NCBI GenBank assembly: GCA_016713785.1
Contig: JADJOM010000002.1
Span: 372,001-436,000 of the forward strand
Direction: 5' to 3'
Length of the DNA: 64,000 nt
Source: Gemmatimonadota bacterium
Lineage (GTDB): Bacteria; Gemmatimonadota; Gemmatimonadetes; Gemmatimonadales; GWC2-71-9
Shown: in pieces, positions 30,391 to 38,885 of the stretch
Numbering within the stretch: the first letter of the stretch is position 1
Layout of the letters: each line of letters opens with the position of its first letter
Notes under the pieces: model-generated
The model's input: the letters and a program-made list of their open reading frames with translations, nothing else
Told to the model about the DNA's origin: nothing
The model's database searches: none
Position numbers and translations under genes: made by a program

Positions 30391-31314
30391 CTAGCGCGCC
30401 GCGGCCTGGACCCACTCCGGGACCTCGGGCTCCCCGCGGAAGGTACTCCCGGGGAGGCCGCGGGTGATGGCCCAGCGGTGCAGCCAGCTCATGCCCGCGG
30501 GGCCGGTGTAGCGGTCGTCCGAACGATACACCGGGTCGGCCAGCGCCTGCGCCAGCGGGATGGCGGTGTAGCCGCGCCCGGCGAGCAGCCCCGCGATCCG
30601 GGGGAAGGTGGCGGCGTTCAGGGCATTGGCGTGCAGCAGCAGCACCTGCGGGATCTCCCGCCCCGTGATGGCCACCGACTGCCGCTCCCAGAAGACCACC
30701 ACCCGCTCCAGGTAGGCCAGGTACTCCGCGGTGATGCGGTCGGCGGCGGCGCGGTCGCCGCGGTCCCGCGCCAGGTCGTAGGCGCGGGCAAAGAGGTAGT
30801 CGCCGTTGTCCATCGTCACCGGCGCCACCTCGTAGCCGTGCGCCTCGAGGAAGGCGAGCAGGGCGTCGCGCACCGCGAGGGAGCGGCCGGTGTGCAGGTA
30901 GGGGTGACGGAAGTAGCGGGGCGTGGCGCCGCGCGCGGCGAGCAGCGGCCGCAGGATCGCCTCCCCGGCGAGGAGGTCGGCCTCGACGTCGGCGAGGGGG
31001 ACCTGGTGCAGGTCGGGGTGGGTGGCGGTGTGGTTGCCCAGCTCGAGGCCGGCGTCGAGCCACCGGGTGAGCAGCGCCACGCGGCGGGGATCCACCGCGC
31101 GGTCGTCGCCGCGCAGCTTGCCCTCGTTCACGAAGCCGATCGCGGGGACTCGCGCGGCGGTGAGCGCCGCGACCAGCGCGACGGTGAGCGACTCCTGCGC
31201 CGCCACGGGGGTGGCGGCGCGGCTGAGCGGGAGGTCGTCGAAGGTGATCGCGATGCGGCGGCCGGTGTCCCCCTGGGTCATGAGCGCGGCCGCCAGGAGC
31301 GTGGCGGCGAGCAT
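30391..31314 (-). CDS. Polysaccharide deacetylase family protein, exported
   Basis: 307 residues. A short signal (MLAATLLAAALMTQ) precedes the NodB-type domain: motif 1 AITFDDLPLS (catalytic and metal Asp), motif 2 LELGNHTATHPDLHQ (metal His residues), motif 3 RYFRHPYLHTG. The C-terminal third (QVLLLHANALNAATFPRIAGLLAGRGYTAIPLAQAL) carries the final His-containing motif. It should remove acetyl groups from a glycan in the periplasm. The ATG at 31314 shares one base with the TGA of upp (TGATG), so it is translated with upp, although the functions do not connect. Confidence 0.88.
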   Translation of the reverse strand: MLAATLLAAALMTQGDTGRRIAITFDDLPLSRAATPVAAQESLTVALVAALTAARVPAIGFVNEGKLRGDDRAVDPRRVALLTRWLDAGLELGNHTATHPDLHQVPLADVEADLLAGEAILRPLLAARGATPRYFRHPYLHTGRSLAVRDALLAFLEAHGYEVAPVTMDNGDYLFARAYDLARDRGDRAAADRITAEYLAYLERVVVFWERQSVAITGREIPQVLLLHANALNAATFPRIAGLLAGRGYTAIPLAQALADPVYRSDDRYTGPAGMSWLHRWAITRGLPGSTFRGEPEVPEWVQAAAR

Positions 31315-31991
31315 CAGCGGGTGCCGAAGAGCCGGTCGCCGGCGTCGCCCAGCCCGGGGACGATGTAGCCCTGGGCGTTGAGGCCGCGATCGAGCGCCGC
31401 GGCGAAGATCCGCACGTCGGGGTGGCCGTCGAGCATCCGGCGCACGCCCTCCGGGGCGGCCACGATGCACAGCAGGCGGATGCGGCGGGCGCCGGCCGTC
31501 TTGAGGGTGGTCACCGCCGCGGTGGCGGAGCCGCCGGTGGCGAGCATCGGGTCGAGGATGAAGAACTCGCGCTCGTGCGCCATGCCGGCCAGCGCCGCGG
31601 GGCCCTCGCGCTCATCGCCCGGGATCTTGGCGTAGTAGTGATGCGGCTCGAGGCTCTGCTCGTCGCGCGCCACGCCGATGTGCCCCACCCGCGCGGTGGG
31701 GAGCAGCTGCGAGACGCCGTCGACCATGCCGAGCCCGGCGCGGAGGATCGGCACCAGGGTGAGCTTCTTGTCGGAGACCATCCGCCCGGTCATGTGCTCG
31801 AGCGGCGTGTCGATCTCGTGGGTCTCGGTGGGGAGGTCCTTGGTGGCCTCGTAGGCCATGAGCATCGCGATCTCGCTCACCAGCTGCTTGAAGTCGCGGG
31901 TGCTGGTGGCCCGGTCGCGCAGCAGGGTCAGCTTGTGCTGGATGAGCGGGTGCTCGAGGACCGTGAGGTTCGGGTGGCTGGGGTGGGGCAT
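31314..31991 (-). CDS. upp: Uracil phosphoribosyltransferase
   Basis: 225 residues. Upp makes UMP from uracil and PRPP in pyrimidine salvage. The PRPP-binding loop is FILDPMLATGGSATAAV, the N-terminal segment VLEHPLIQHKLTLLRDRATSTRDFKQL is diagnostic, and the uracil-binding end is LNAQGYIVPGLGDAGDRLFGTR. Length and motifs are complete. It starts at an ATG; upstream lies the GGGAAGC-type repeat at 32014-32060. The polysaccharide deacetylase gene overlaps its stop. Cytoplasmic. Confidence 0.97.
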   Translation of the reverse strand: MPHPSHPNLTVLEHPLIQHKLTLLRDRATSTRDFKQLVSEIAMLMAYEATKDLPTETHEIDTPLEHMTGRMVSDKKLTLVPILRAGLGMVDGVSQLLPTARVGHIGVARDEQSLEPHHYYAKIPGDEREGPAALAGMAHEREFFILDPMLATGGSATAAVTTLKTAGARRIRLLCIVAAPEGVRRMLDGHPDVRIFAAALDRGLNAQGYIVPGLGDAGDRLFGTR

Positions 31992-32013
31992 GCCTCAAGA
32001 TGGGGCGGGGGGC

Positions 32014-32062
32014 AGAAAACGGGAAGCGGGAAACGGGAAATGGGAAGCGGGAAACGTCGGGG
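32014..32062. repeat. GGGAAGC/GGGAAAC repeat upstream of upp
   Basis: Five heptamers (GGGAAGC, GGGAAAC, GGGAAAT variants) are followed by CGTCGGGGGAGAAG. The heptamer-CGTCGGGGG junction is the same as at about 14100, which suggests that a unit larger than the heptamer has been copied. Confidence 0.8.
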
Positions 32063-32102
32063 GAGAAGCTGCGGCCCGGCCCCTGGCTTGTGACGGCCCA
32101 GG

Positions 32103-32438
32103 TCAGGGGATGTCGAAGATCACCGGCCGGCAGACGTACTCGCCGCTGGGGCAGACGGAGGCCACGATGCGGCCGGCGGTGGGGCCCGTGACCAGGGCCT
32201 CGGGGGGCTCGGTGAAGTAGGCGGAATCGGTGGTGAGGGACGGGGAGTCGAAGAGCACCACGCTGCTGTCCGCGCGCTGGAGTGCGGGCCGCTGCTGGGC
32301 ATTGATGCGGGCCCCGGCCGCCGGGACCAGCCGGAGCCGGGTGCCCTCCGGCACCGGCGCCCGTTCCACGGCCAGGTAGGGATTGGGCGTGGGGGCACAG
32401 CCGGCCAGGAGGGCCGCGAGGAGGAGGGGGCGGAGCAT
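32103..32438 (-). CDS. Small hypothetical lipoprotein
   Basis: 111 residues with a clear lipobox (MLRPLLLAALLAGC, Cys14). The mature part is about 97 residues, predicted mostly beta (GTRLRLVPAAGARINAQQ, SSVVLFDSPSLTTDSAYF) with two cysteines near the end (ASVCPSGEYVC). No family recognised. It stands between upp and the tRNA gene with no obvious operon partner. Probably attached to the outer or inner membrane. Confidence 0.65.
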   Translation of the reverse strand: MLRPLLLAALLAGCAPTPNPYLAVERAPVPEGTRLRLVPAAGARINAQQRPALQRADSSVVLFDSPSLTTDSAYFTEPPEALVTGPTAGRIVASVCPSGEYVCRPVIFDIP

Positions 32439-32529
32439 GGCGGGGAGGATAGCCCGCCGGGGCGCCGGCCGGGAGGCGTGACCCCGTAAGGGTTTGCGGG
32501 GGCGGGGTTTCCGGTTCCGGACGGGCCCC

Positions 32530-32558
32530 TTTCACCGCCCCCCTCCGATCCTTATATT
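32530..32558 (+). promoter_or_regulatory. Sigma-70-type promoter of tRNA-Phe
   Basis: TTTCAC (32530-32535), a 17-base spacer, then TATATT (32553-32558), 12 bases before the tRNA. The -10 and following bases (TATATTCCCGCCC) recur at 49465 upstream of the FKBP gene. Confidence 0.7.
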
Positions 32559-32570
32559 CCCGCCCCTCGC

Positions 32571-32643
<73 letters not shown>

Positions 32644-32653
32644 TGGCCACACC

Positions 32654-32679
32654 AACGCCGCCCCGACCGGGGCGGCGTT
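32654..32679. terminator. Perfect 11-bp hairpin between tRNA-Phe and the convergent SPFH gene
   Basis: AACGCCGCCCC-GACC-GGGGCGGCGTT, 11 bp with a GACC loop, starts 10 bases after the tRNA and ends four bases before the SPFH stop on the other strand. It is placed to end both transcripts. Only short, broken T-stretches flank it. Confidence 0.65.
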
Positions 32680-32683
32680 CGGC

Positions 32684-34495
32684 TTACTTGCCCACCGCTT
32701 CCTTCTTCGTCGCATCCCGCAGCGCCATGGCCAGCAGCACGTCGAGCGGGCCGCCGGAGCCGCCGCCACCCGCCACCGCGATGTCCGGCACCAGCTTGAG
32801 CTGGCTGGTGGCCAGGTTCCGGAAGATGTCCATCGCCGCGTAGTACTGCGGATCGACCGACTCCACCTTCCGCTTGAGCACCTCCGCCTCGGCGGCGCCG
32901 ACGGCCTTGATCCGCCCCGCCTCCGCGGTGCCGGTCACGGTGGTCACCTCGGCGTCGGCGGCGGCGTTGGTGGTCTTGGCCTCGGCCTCGCCCTTGGCCT
33001 TCTTCACCGCCGACTGGGCGTGGAACTCGGCGATCTGCACGCTCCGCTCCGCGTCCACCACCTGCGCCTGGGTGTTGGCCAGCGCGCGCGACTGCTCCAG
33101 CGCCTGGCGGGTGGCCTCGGCCTCGCGCTGGGTCTCGTAGGTGATCCGCTCCTGCTCCGCCAGCTTCCGGTCGGTCAGGGTCTTCATCAGGCTCTCGGGC
33201 GGCGTGATGTCGCCGATGAGCGTGTCGACCGCCTGCACGTCGTACTGCTCCAGCGCGTGCTGGATGTGCTCCCGCGCCTCGCCCTGGCGCTGGGTGCGCT
33301 CCTTGAGGAACGAGATCGCGTCCGACTTCTGCGCCGCGTTGCGGAAGTAGTTGCCGATGGTCGGCTCGAGCACCTGGGTGACCAGGTTGTCCATGCTGCC
33401 GAACCGCGCGATCACCTTGGGCGCCGAGGAGCGCGGGATGTGGATGATCTGCGAGACGTCGAGGTTGAAGGTGAAGCCGTCGGAGGAGCGCACCGTGATG
33501 GTGGAGAGCTTGGCGTCGAGCTTGTGCGCCTCGGTCTTCCCGGTGGCCCAGTTGAGCACCACGTTGGTGGTGGGGACCGCGACGACGTGGTTGGTCTTGG
33601 GGTTGATCGGGTACATGCCCGGGTCGAGCGGCTCGACCCACACGCCGCGCTGGCCCGGCTTGACCAGGTTGCCGTGCTTGAAGCCCTCGCCGGTGACGTC
33701 GGCGCCGGGCTCGCCCACGAAGGCGATGACCACGCCGGCGTGCCCGATGGTGACCTCGGTCATGTTGGCCAGCTCGACCGTGGCGAAGTTGGGGTTCAGG
33801 TAGTAGCTGCCCGGCATCATCACCTGCGCCTGCAGGCCCTTGGTACCGCCGCTGGTGACGAACGCCTCGCCGTCCTGGAAGGTGTTGTGGCCCGGCACCT
33901 CGCGGCCGGCGATCTCGCCGGTCTTGAGCGGGGAGCCATCCTGCGTGGTGACCATGCCCAGCTTGCCCTCGGGAATCTCGAGCACCGGCACCAGCTTCAC
34001 CGAGAAGAGGGCGGTGTTCACCCGGTAGGTGCCGGGCGGGATGATGGCGATCTGGGGCCCGCGCTGGCCGCCCTTGAGCAGGAAGCCGCGGGCGTTCTGG
34101 AAGGCGTCGCAGTCCACCTCGCGGCCGAAGACCCGCTTGGTGAGGGGGGCGCCGTCCTTGGCGTCGACCACGCCGAGCTTGCCCTCGGGGATGTCGATGA
34201 AGGGGACGACGCTGATCTCGTACTGCCAGGGCCAGTAGCCCCAGTGCAGGCCCGGCGCGAGGGTGTCGGCCTGGAAGCCGGCCTCGCCGTGCAGCGCGAT
34301 GATCTTGCCGTCGGGGAGGGTGCGGCTGCTGCCGAGGAGGACCCAGCGCTTGCGGACCACGCCGATGGCGGTGCCGGGGATGATCACGGCGCCGAAGAGC
34401 CGCAGCACCACCTTGTAGAAGACCACCACCACCGCGAGCAGCACCAGCCACCACGCACTCGAGAGCACGCCCGCCACCGCTTCGACGACGTCCAT
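32684..34495 (-). CDS. Membrane-anchored SPFH/band-7 protein with four N-terminal beta modules
   Basis: 603 residues. One membrane helix (AWWLVLLAVVVVFYKVVL, 14-31) is followed by four related 60-75-residue modules starting near 40, 102, 173 and 248. Each carries a G(V/M)V element and a PG-turn, and the second and third share IPEGKLG(V/M)V, DG(A/S)PL and GREV. The SPFH domain follows (about 325-470, with DGFTFNLDVSQIIHIPRSSAPKVIARFG), then a long charged helix (EREAEATRQALEQSRALA to AAEAEVLKRKVESV, about 450-570) and a C-terminal Gly-rich turn and helix (AGGGGSGGPLDVLLAMAL). Likely a flotillin-like oligomer. The ATG at 34495 follows GGAG; a GTG at 34507 is possible. Confidence 0.88.
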   Translation of the reverse strand: MDVVEAVAGVLSSAWWLVLLAVVVVFYKVVLRLFGAVIIPGTAIGVVRKRWVLLGSSRTLPDGKIIALHGEAGFQADTLAPGLHWGYWPWQYEISVVPFIDIPEGKLGVVDAKDGAPLTKRVFGREVDCDAFQNARGFLLKGGQRGPQIAIIPPGTYRVNTALFSVKLVPVLEIPEGKLGMVTTQDGSPLKTGEIAGREVPGHNTFQDGEAFVTSGGTKGLQAQVMMPGSYYLNPNFATVELANMTEVTIGHAGVVIAFVGEPGADVTGEGFKHGNLVKPGQRGVWVEPLDPGMYPINPKTNHVVAVPTTNVVLNWATGKTEAHKLDAKLSTITVRSSDGFTFNLDVSQIIHIPRSSAPKVIARFGSMDNLVTQVLEPTIGNYFRNAAQKSDAISFLKERTQRQGEAREHIQHALEQYDVQAVDTLIGDITPPESLMKTLTDRKLAEQERITYETQREAEATRQALEQSRALANTQAQVVDAERSVQIAEFHAQSAVKKAKGEAEAKTTNAAADAEVTTVTGTAEAGRIKAVGAAEAEVLKRKVESVDPQYYAAMDIFRNLATSQLKLVPDIAVAGGGGSGGPLDVLLAMALRDATKKEAVGK

Positions 34496-34652
34496 GGGAG
34501 ACTCCACGACGGATGAGGAAGACCGCGTACCCGCCCGCGACCGGGGGGAAACATAGCAGCCCCGGTGCCCCCCTTCCCCCCCGCCGCACCGCGGGCGAGA
34601 TTCCCGCGCCGCCAGACCGGCCCGACGTCCACTTCAGCGCCCGACGCACCCC

Positions 34653-35063
34653 ATGACCGCCTCCGCGCCCTCGCCGATCCTGCTCGAAACCCCGTCCATC
34701 GTGGTGCGCCGCGACCCGCTCAAGGGCCGTGGGGTGTACGCCGCCCGCGCCATCGAGGAGGGGGAGATCCTGGACCTCGCCCCGGTCTCGATCATCACCG
34801 CGGCGGAGGCGGAGCTGCTGGAGGGGACCCCGCTGGCGCACCACTACTTCCACTGGGATGGCGACGAGGACGACGAGGCGGGGTGGCGGGGGGCGATCGC
34901 GTACGGAGTGGTGAGCCTGGTGAACCACGCCGAGGACGCCAACGCCGGCGTGTGGCAGGAGTACGAGCGGGAGCTGGTGGTGCTCGAGGCGCTGCGGCCC
35001 ATCGCGGCCGGCGAGGAGATCACCATCCACTACGACGTCGAGCTCTGGTTCGACGCGGTCTAG
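34653..35063 (+). CDS. SET-domain protein (putative protein lysine methyltransferase)
   Basis: 136 residues, a minimal SET domain. The N-terminal SAM site is KGRGVYAARAIEEGEIL; the NH motif is LVNHAEDANAGV (usually NHS-x-x-PN); and the C-terminal AAGEEITIHYDVEL matches GEEI-x-x-x-Y. The core is present but without pre- or post-SET regions. It could methylate a lysine on a bacterial protein with S-adenosylmethionine; target unknown. It starts at an ATG divergent from the SPFH gene (157 bases apart). Its stop overlaps the convergent SGNH gene by four bases. Confidence 0.85.
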   Translation: MTASAPSPILLETPSIVVRRDPLKGRGVYAARAIEEGEILDLAPVSIITAAEAELLEGTPLAHHYFHWDGDEDDEAGWRGAIAYGVVSLVNHAEDANAGVWQEYERELVVLEALRPIAAGEEITIHYDVELWFDAV

Positions 35064-35779
35064 CGTTCCTCCGCCAGGACCTGCCGGGCCACCTGCTGCA
35101 GCTGGCGCGCCGCCGCGGCCCCGATCTCCGGGTGGCCCGGCACCGCGGCCGGGAGCATCGCGGGATCGGCGCCGGTGAGCACCGCCACCAGCACCACCGC
35201 GGCCAGGTAGGTGCCCGCCACCGAGGGGTGGAAGCCATCGCCTGAGGCCACCGAGGGGGTGGGCGCGGCGGTGAGCGCCAGCCGCCATGCGGCGCCCGCC
35301 GGCGCAAACCGCCCCGCCACCGCGCGCGCCGCGTCGCGGTAGTTGACCCGCGCATCGTCCGTCGCCGCCACCCGGTCCACCCCCGGCCACACCATGTAGA
35401 GCACCGGCTCCGCCCCGGCCCGCCGGATGAGCGGGGCCCACTGCCGGGTCCACTCGATCAGGTGCACGCGGCTGTCGGGCTGGGTCGAGGGGCCCTGCTG
35501 CAGCACCACGAAATCCCACCGCGCCCCGTCCAGCCGTGCCCGCGCCGTGCCCTCCCCCATCAGGTCCTCGAGCGAGGCGTTGGGCAGCGCCACCATGCCG
35601 GTGACGGGACGGGGCACGCCCGCCTGCTCCGTGACGGCGGCGACCATCGCGGGGAGGTCGTTGACGTAGGTGAACGAGTTCCCCAGGAACAGGATGCGGG
35701 TCGGCTCGGCGGGCGCGCCATCGGCGGGGGCCTGGCAGCCGAGCAGGGTGAGGCAGAGCGAGAGCAGCGCGAGGGGCAT
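35060..35779 (-). CDS. SGNH/GDSL-type hydrolase, lipoprotein
   Basis: 239 residues. The signal ends at a lipobox (LLSLCLTLLGC, Cys15). Block I is RILFLGNSFTYVNDLP (nucleophile Ser in GNSFT), later LQQGPSTQP gives the block III-type element, and block V is DGFHPSVAG (Asp and His). This is the pattern of SGNH esterases with a GNSFT nucleophile. It probably removes acyl groups from a glycan or lipid at the envelope. It sits after the cytochrome genes in the same direction, with 84 bases between. Confidence 0.85.
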   Translation of the reverse strand: MPLALLSLCLTLLGCQAPADGAPAEPTRILFLGNSFTYVNDLPAMVAAVTEQAGVPRPVTGMVALPNASLEDLMGEGTARARLDGARWDFVVLQQGPSTQPDSRVHLIEWTRQWAPLIRRAGAEPVLYMVWPGVDRVAATDDARVNYRDAARAVAGRFAPAGAAWRLALTAAPTPSVASGDGFHPSVAGTYLAAVVLVAVLTGADPAMLPAAVPGHPEIGAAAARQLQQVARQVLAEER

Positions 35780-35863
35780 GCGGCAAGGTACGCCGCCGCC
35801 CCCGGGGGGTGCTGTTCGAGTCCGGTAAGCCGCGTTCCCGGTGGCGGAGGCATGGCGGGCCGG

Positions 35864-36709
35864 TCAGTCGTCGCCGCGGCCCTCGTGCTCGCTGGCGGAG
35901 CGGTGGCAGCGGACGCAGTCGGCGAGGTTGCGGATGCCCTCCTCGCGGTGCTCGCCCAGGATGTTCCGGGGGGTGTGTTCGTGGCAGCCGTAGCAGGTGT
36001 AGGTGCGATAGGTGCCGGGCTGGTCATGGCAGGTGGCGCAGCGGGCGTTGTGGTCGCGGTCGAGCACGAAGTACCGCTCGTGGGCAAAGTCGGCCGGGGA
36101 CCAGGCGCGGGTGGTGTGGCAGTCGGCGCAGTTCGCGGCGGCGTCGGCGTGCAGGCCGTCGTCGGGGCGGTCGGCGTCGTGGCAGGCGGCGCAGCGGCGG
36201 CTTCCCGCAAAGCGCTGGTGATCGAACTGCGCCGGGGTCCAGGCCTCGGTGGTGTGGCAGGCGGCGCACTCGTCGGTCAGCCGCTCGTGGGTGGCGTCGG
36301 CGGGGCGGCTGGCCTCGTGGCAGCTGCCGCAGCGCTCGCGGTCGGCGGCGGCGAGGCCGTCGTGGGCAAAGGGCCGGGTGGCGTGGGCCGGATCGGCGCC
36401 GGCGTGGTCGGTGTGGCAGGCCAGGCAGTCGGCGGCGCCGGGCGACCGATGCAGCCCCACCAGGCCCGGCCGCGGTTCCCAGCCCGCCGGCCGCACCTCC
36501 CGGGTGCGCCCGATGCTGTCGGGGGCGTGGCACGCGGTGCAGCGCGCGGCCGGGGTGCCCTGGAAGGGCACGTGGCAGCCGAGGCAGTCGGCGGCGAGCG
36601 CGGCGTGGCCGGCCACCAGCGGGCCGGGATTCAGCGCGGAGGCCGGGGTGAAGACGGCGAGGGCGGTGCCGAGGAGCAGCGTGAGCAGGAAGACGGTGCG
36701 GGCGCGCAT
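35864..36709 (-). CDS. Decahaem c-type cytochrome, exported
   Basis: 281 residues with an N-terminal signal or anchor (VFLLTLLLGTALAVF) and ten CxxCH haem sites: CLGCH, CTACH, CLACH, CGSCH, CAACH, CAACH, CADCH, CATCH, CYGCH and CVRCH. Motif pairs recur with a similar frame (ECAACHTTEAW...RCAACHDADRP, NCADCHTTRAW...RCATCHDQPG), showing internal duplication. Many additional histidines could be distal ligands. It would carry electrons in the periplasm or at the outer face. The gene starts three bases after the stop of the membrane cytochrome gene, so the two form a unit that could pass quinol electrons outward. Acceptor unknown. Confidence 0.93.
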   Translation of the reverse strand: MRARTVFLLTLLLGTALAVFTPASALNPGPLVAGHAALAADCLGCHVPFQGTPAARCTACHAPDSIGRTREVRPAGWEPRPGLVGLHRSPGAADCLACHTDHAGADPAHATRPFAHDGLAAADRERCGSCHEASRPADATHERLTDECAACHTTEAWTPAQFDHQRFAGSRRCAACHDADRPDDGLHADAAANCADCHTTRAWSPADFAHERYFVLDRDHNARCATCHDQPGTYRTYTCYGCHEHTPRNILGEHREEGIRNLADCVRCHRSASEHEGRGDD

Positions 36710-36712
36710 CGG

Positions 36713-37264
36713 CTACCAGTCCCGCAGGAGGATGACGCTCGCGATGTGCACCAGCGCGAGCGCCACGAAGACCGCGTTGAGCGGCATGTGGATCAGGCGC
36801 CACTGGCGCATCAGGTCCACGGTGGTGGCGTCGAGCAGGCGGTTGTCCTCCGGCTCGGGCCGGGTCTCCTGCGCTTTCAGGGTATCAACCGCGCGGCGCA
36901 GCAGCACCGCGCCGGTGATCCCGCTCGCCACGACGATCAGCATGGCGGCGAGCGCGAGCCACGGGAGGATCGCGTTGAAGTGGATGCCGCTGTGCAGGAT
37001 GATGCAGAGGGTGCCGAGCCAGCCCAGGGTCTCGTGCAGCTCGAGCAGCCGCTTGGGCGAGCCGGCGCGGAGCAGCTTCCGCTTGCGGAGCGAGTAGAGG
37101 AACGACGCGAGGACGAGGAGGGTGCCGACGGGCCCGAGGTACCAGCCGATGGCGGCGAGGCCGGCCAGGTGGAGCGCGTAGTCGAACCCGATCCCGGCCA
37201 GGATCAGCCCGGCGAACAGCGCGGCGTTGGGCAACAGCTGCCGGACCACGAGCGAGCGATGCAT
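36713..37264 (-). CDS. Four- or five-helix membrane b-type cytochrome
   Basis: 184 codons (183 residues). Hydrophobic helices are at about 12-35, 37-57, 76-95, 98-118 and 158-180. Candidate haem-ligand histidines lie in LHETLGWLGTLCIILHSGIHF (three His) and in LIHMPLNAVFVALALVHIASV (two His), spaced like di-haem b cytochromes of the ferric-reductase or cytochrome-b/b6 type. The start ATG 37264 has GGGAGGT seven bases upstream. It directly precedes the decahaem cytochrome gene and probably anchors and feeds it from the quinone pool. Confidence 0.8.
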   Translation of the reverse strand: MHRSLVVRQLLPNAALFAGLILAGIGFDYALHLAGLAAIGWYLGPVGTLLVLASFLYSLRKRKLLRAGSPKRLLELHETLGWLGTLCIILHSGIHFNAILPWLALAAMLIVVASGITGAVLLRRAVDTLKAQETRPEPEDNRLLDATTVDLMRQWRLIHMPLNAVFVALALVHIASVILLRDW

Positions 37265-37326
37265 GGACGGACCTCCCGGGACGTGGCGCAATGGTAGCCC
37301 CGGGAGATGAACCCACGATGACCGGG

Positions 37327-38172
37327 CTAGCGCTCCACCACCACCACGCCCAGGGGGACCTTGCGCCAGCCGCGCCAGGCCTGCCAGCGGCCGCCACTCT
37401 CGCGCACCGCCAGCTGGGCGGAGATGCCGCCATCGAGCGCCACCGCGCGGCGGCACCCTTCCTCCCGCAGCAGCCCCGCGGTCTCGGCCAGGGTGAGCCC
37501 GAAGGGGATGGCGCCGCCGGCCTCGCCCAGGCCGTCGAAGCGGGTGAGCAGCACCAGCAGGCGGCCGTCGGCCAGGTGGCAGAGGGCGAGCCGCGCATCG
37601 CGATGGGTGATGCCCACCCCGCTGCCCGGCGTGGTGAGCGCGGCGGGGATCTCGCCCTCGCCCACCAGCAGGGCGGGATAGGACTGGAGGGCGAGCTCCA
37701 CGCCGCCGGCCGCGCGCGCGGCGGCGATGCTGTCCGGCGGCAGGAAGCGCACGCTGCCCGCGCGGTCCACCACCACCGCCTGCGACAGCGGGCCGCTCCC
37801 CGGCGGGCGGAGTTCCACGCCGTCCATGACGGTCCAGCCCCACGGCGCGATGCCGCTGAACTGGCCGGCGTTGAAGGCGGCGAGCGCGGTGGCGGGGGCG
37901 CTGTCCACGGTCCACACGCCCTGGTCGAACCCGGCGCCCAGCCGGGTCTGCAACCGGAGCCGCACCCGCGCCGGATCGATCCGGAGCAGGTGCAGCTCGG
38001 TCCAGCGCCCCTCACCCGCGGCCGCAACGGCGCGCTCCCCCAGCTCGACGCCGGGGCGCACCGCCCGCCAGGTGGTGACGCCCGCGGCCGCGGGCGCGCG
38101 GCTCCCCGCGCCGGTGACGAGCAGCATCGCTCCCCCCAGCGCGGCGAGCAGCAGGGTGCGTCCGGTGATCAC
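37327..38172 (-). CDS. Phosphodiester glycosidase family (NAGPA domain) protein
   Basis: 281 residues from a GTG in a GTGA overlap with the upstream gene. The signal or anchor is LLLAALGGAMLLVTGAG. The NAGPA fold shows LAAFNAGQFSG, YPALLVGEG, HRDARLALCHLADGRLLVLLTRFDG and CRRAVALDGGISAQLA. The family includes the human uncovering enzyme, and bacterial members act on cell-surface glycans such as teichoic or capsule-type phosphodiesters. Likely exported. Coupled to a secreted helical protein. Confidence 0.87.
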   Translation of the reverse strand: MITGRTLLLAALGGAMLLVTGAGSRAPAAAGVTTWRAVRPGVELGERAVAAAGEGRWTELHLLRIDPARVRLRLQTRLGAGFDQGVWTVDSAPATALAAFNAGQFSGIAPWGWTVMDGVELRPPGSGPLSQAVVVDRAGSVRFLPPDSIAAARAAGGVELALQSYPALLVGEGEIPAALTTPGSGVGITHRDARLALCHLADGRLLVLLTRFDGLGEAGGAIPFGLTLAETAGLLREEGCRRAVALDGGISAQLAVRESGGRWQAWRGWRKVPLGVVVVER

Positions 38173-38885
38173 CCGAGCCCCACGGCCTTGAGCCGCTCGC
38201 GCAGCTCGCGCTTCTTCGCGTCGACGGCCTGCTTCTCCTTGTCGGCCAGGCCGGCGCGGTTGCCCGCGGAGAGGTAGGTGTAGACCAGCTCCTTGAACTG
38301 CGCGTAGTCGGTGAGCGACATCCCCGCCGCCTCCGCGCCGGCCTGCTCCGGGTTGGCGGCGGGCTGGCGCTGGATGGCCTGCTGCTCGGGCGTGGGCTGG
38401 GCGGGCGCGGCACAGGCGGCCTGGATGCGGGCCTGCATCTCGGTGGCCAGGGTGGTCATCCGCTGCCCGATCTGGCTGGCCTTGTTGTAGTCGCCCTTGT
38501 CGACGGCTTCCTTGGCCTGCGCCTCGAGCCGCTGCAGCTCGGGCCAGGCGGGGTCGCTCGCCTTCTTGTCCTCGTAGCACTGCCCCTGCCGCGCGGAGGC
38601 GTTGCGCGCGGCCTCCTCCCGCTCCTGCCGCAGCCGCTCCTGCTCCGCCTGCTGCTGCCGCACCGTGGCCTCGGCCTTGAGCCCCGCGAGCAGGTGATCA
38701 ATGGACTCCGGGGTGGCTTCCGGGCCGGCCATCCGCGCCGGCTGGTCGGTGGACGGGATGCCCGCGGCCTGGGTGGCCTTTTCCTTGGCCTTCCGGGTGA
38801 GGCCGCCGAGCTGGGCCTCCGCGGGCTGGGCCACGAGGGACAGGGCGACCAGCAGGCTGGTCAGGGCGAGCGAACGGCCGGACAT
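38169..38885 (-). CDS. Secreted helical protein of unknown function
   Basis: 238 residues starting at the ATG 38885, with a signal peptide ending near VAQPAEAQ. The mature protein is highly charged and helical: LTRKAKEKATQAAG, a long Gln/Glu/Arg segment (RQQQAEQERLRQEREEAARNAS) and a middle part with two cysteines (QCYEDK and AACAAPAQ). Lys/Arg/Glu helices close it. No family recognised. Its stop overlaps the GTG of the NAGPA gene. The 294-base region 38886-39179 between this gene and the divergent membrane protein has no gene; GATTAAAGAGATAGGATAAC near 38988-39007 is the only AT-rich patch and may hold promoters. Confidence 0.7.
   Translation of the reverse strand: MSGRSLALTSLLVALSLVAQPAEAQLGGLTRKAKEKATQAAGIPSTDQPARMAGPEATPESIDHLLAGLKAEATVRQQQAEQERLRQEREEAARNASARQGQCYEDKKASDPAWPELQRLEAQAKEAVDKGDYNKASQIGQRMTTLATEMQARIQAACAAPAQPTPEQQAIQRQPAANPEQAGAEAAGMSLTDYAQFKELVYTYLSAGNRAGLADKEKQAVDAKKRELRERLKAVGLG

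Noticed and set aside
34653..35063. Horizontally acquired eukaryotic SET gene
   Set aside because: GC content and codon use look like the neighbours, and minimal SET proteins are known in bacteria, so no transfer signal is visible here.
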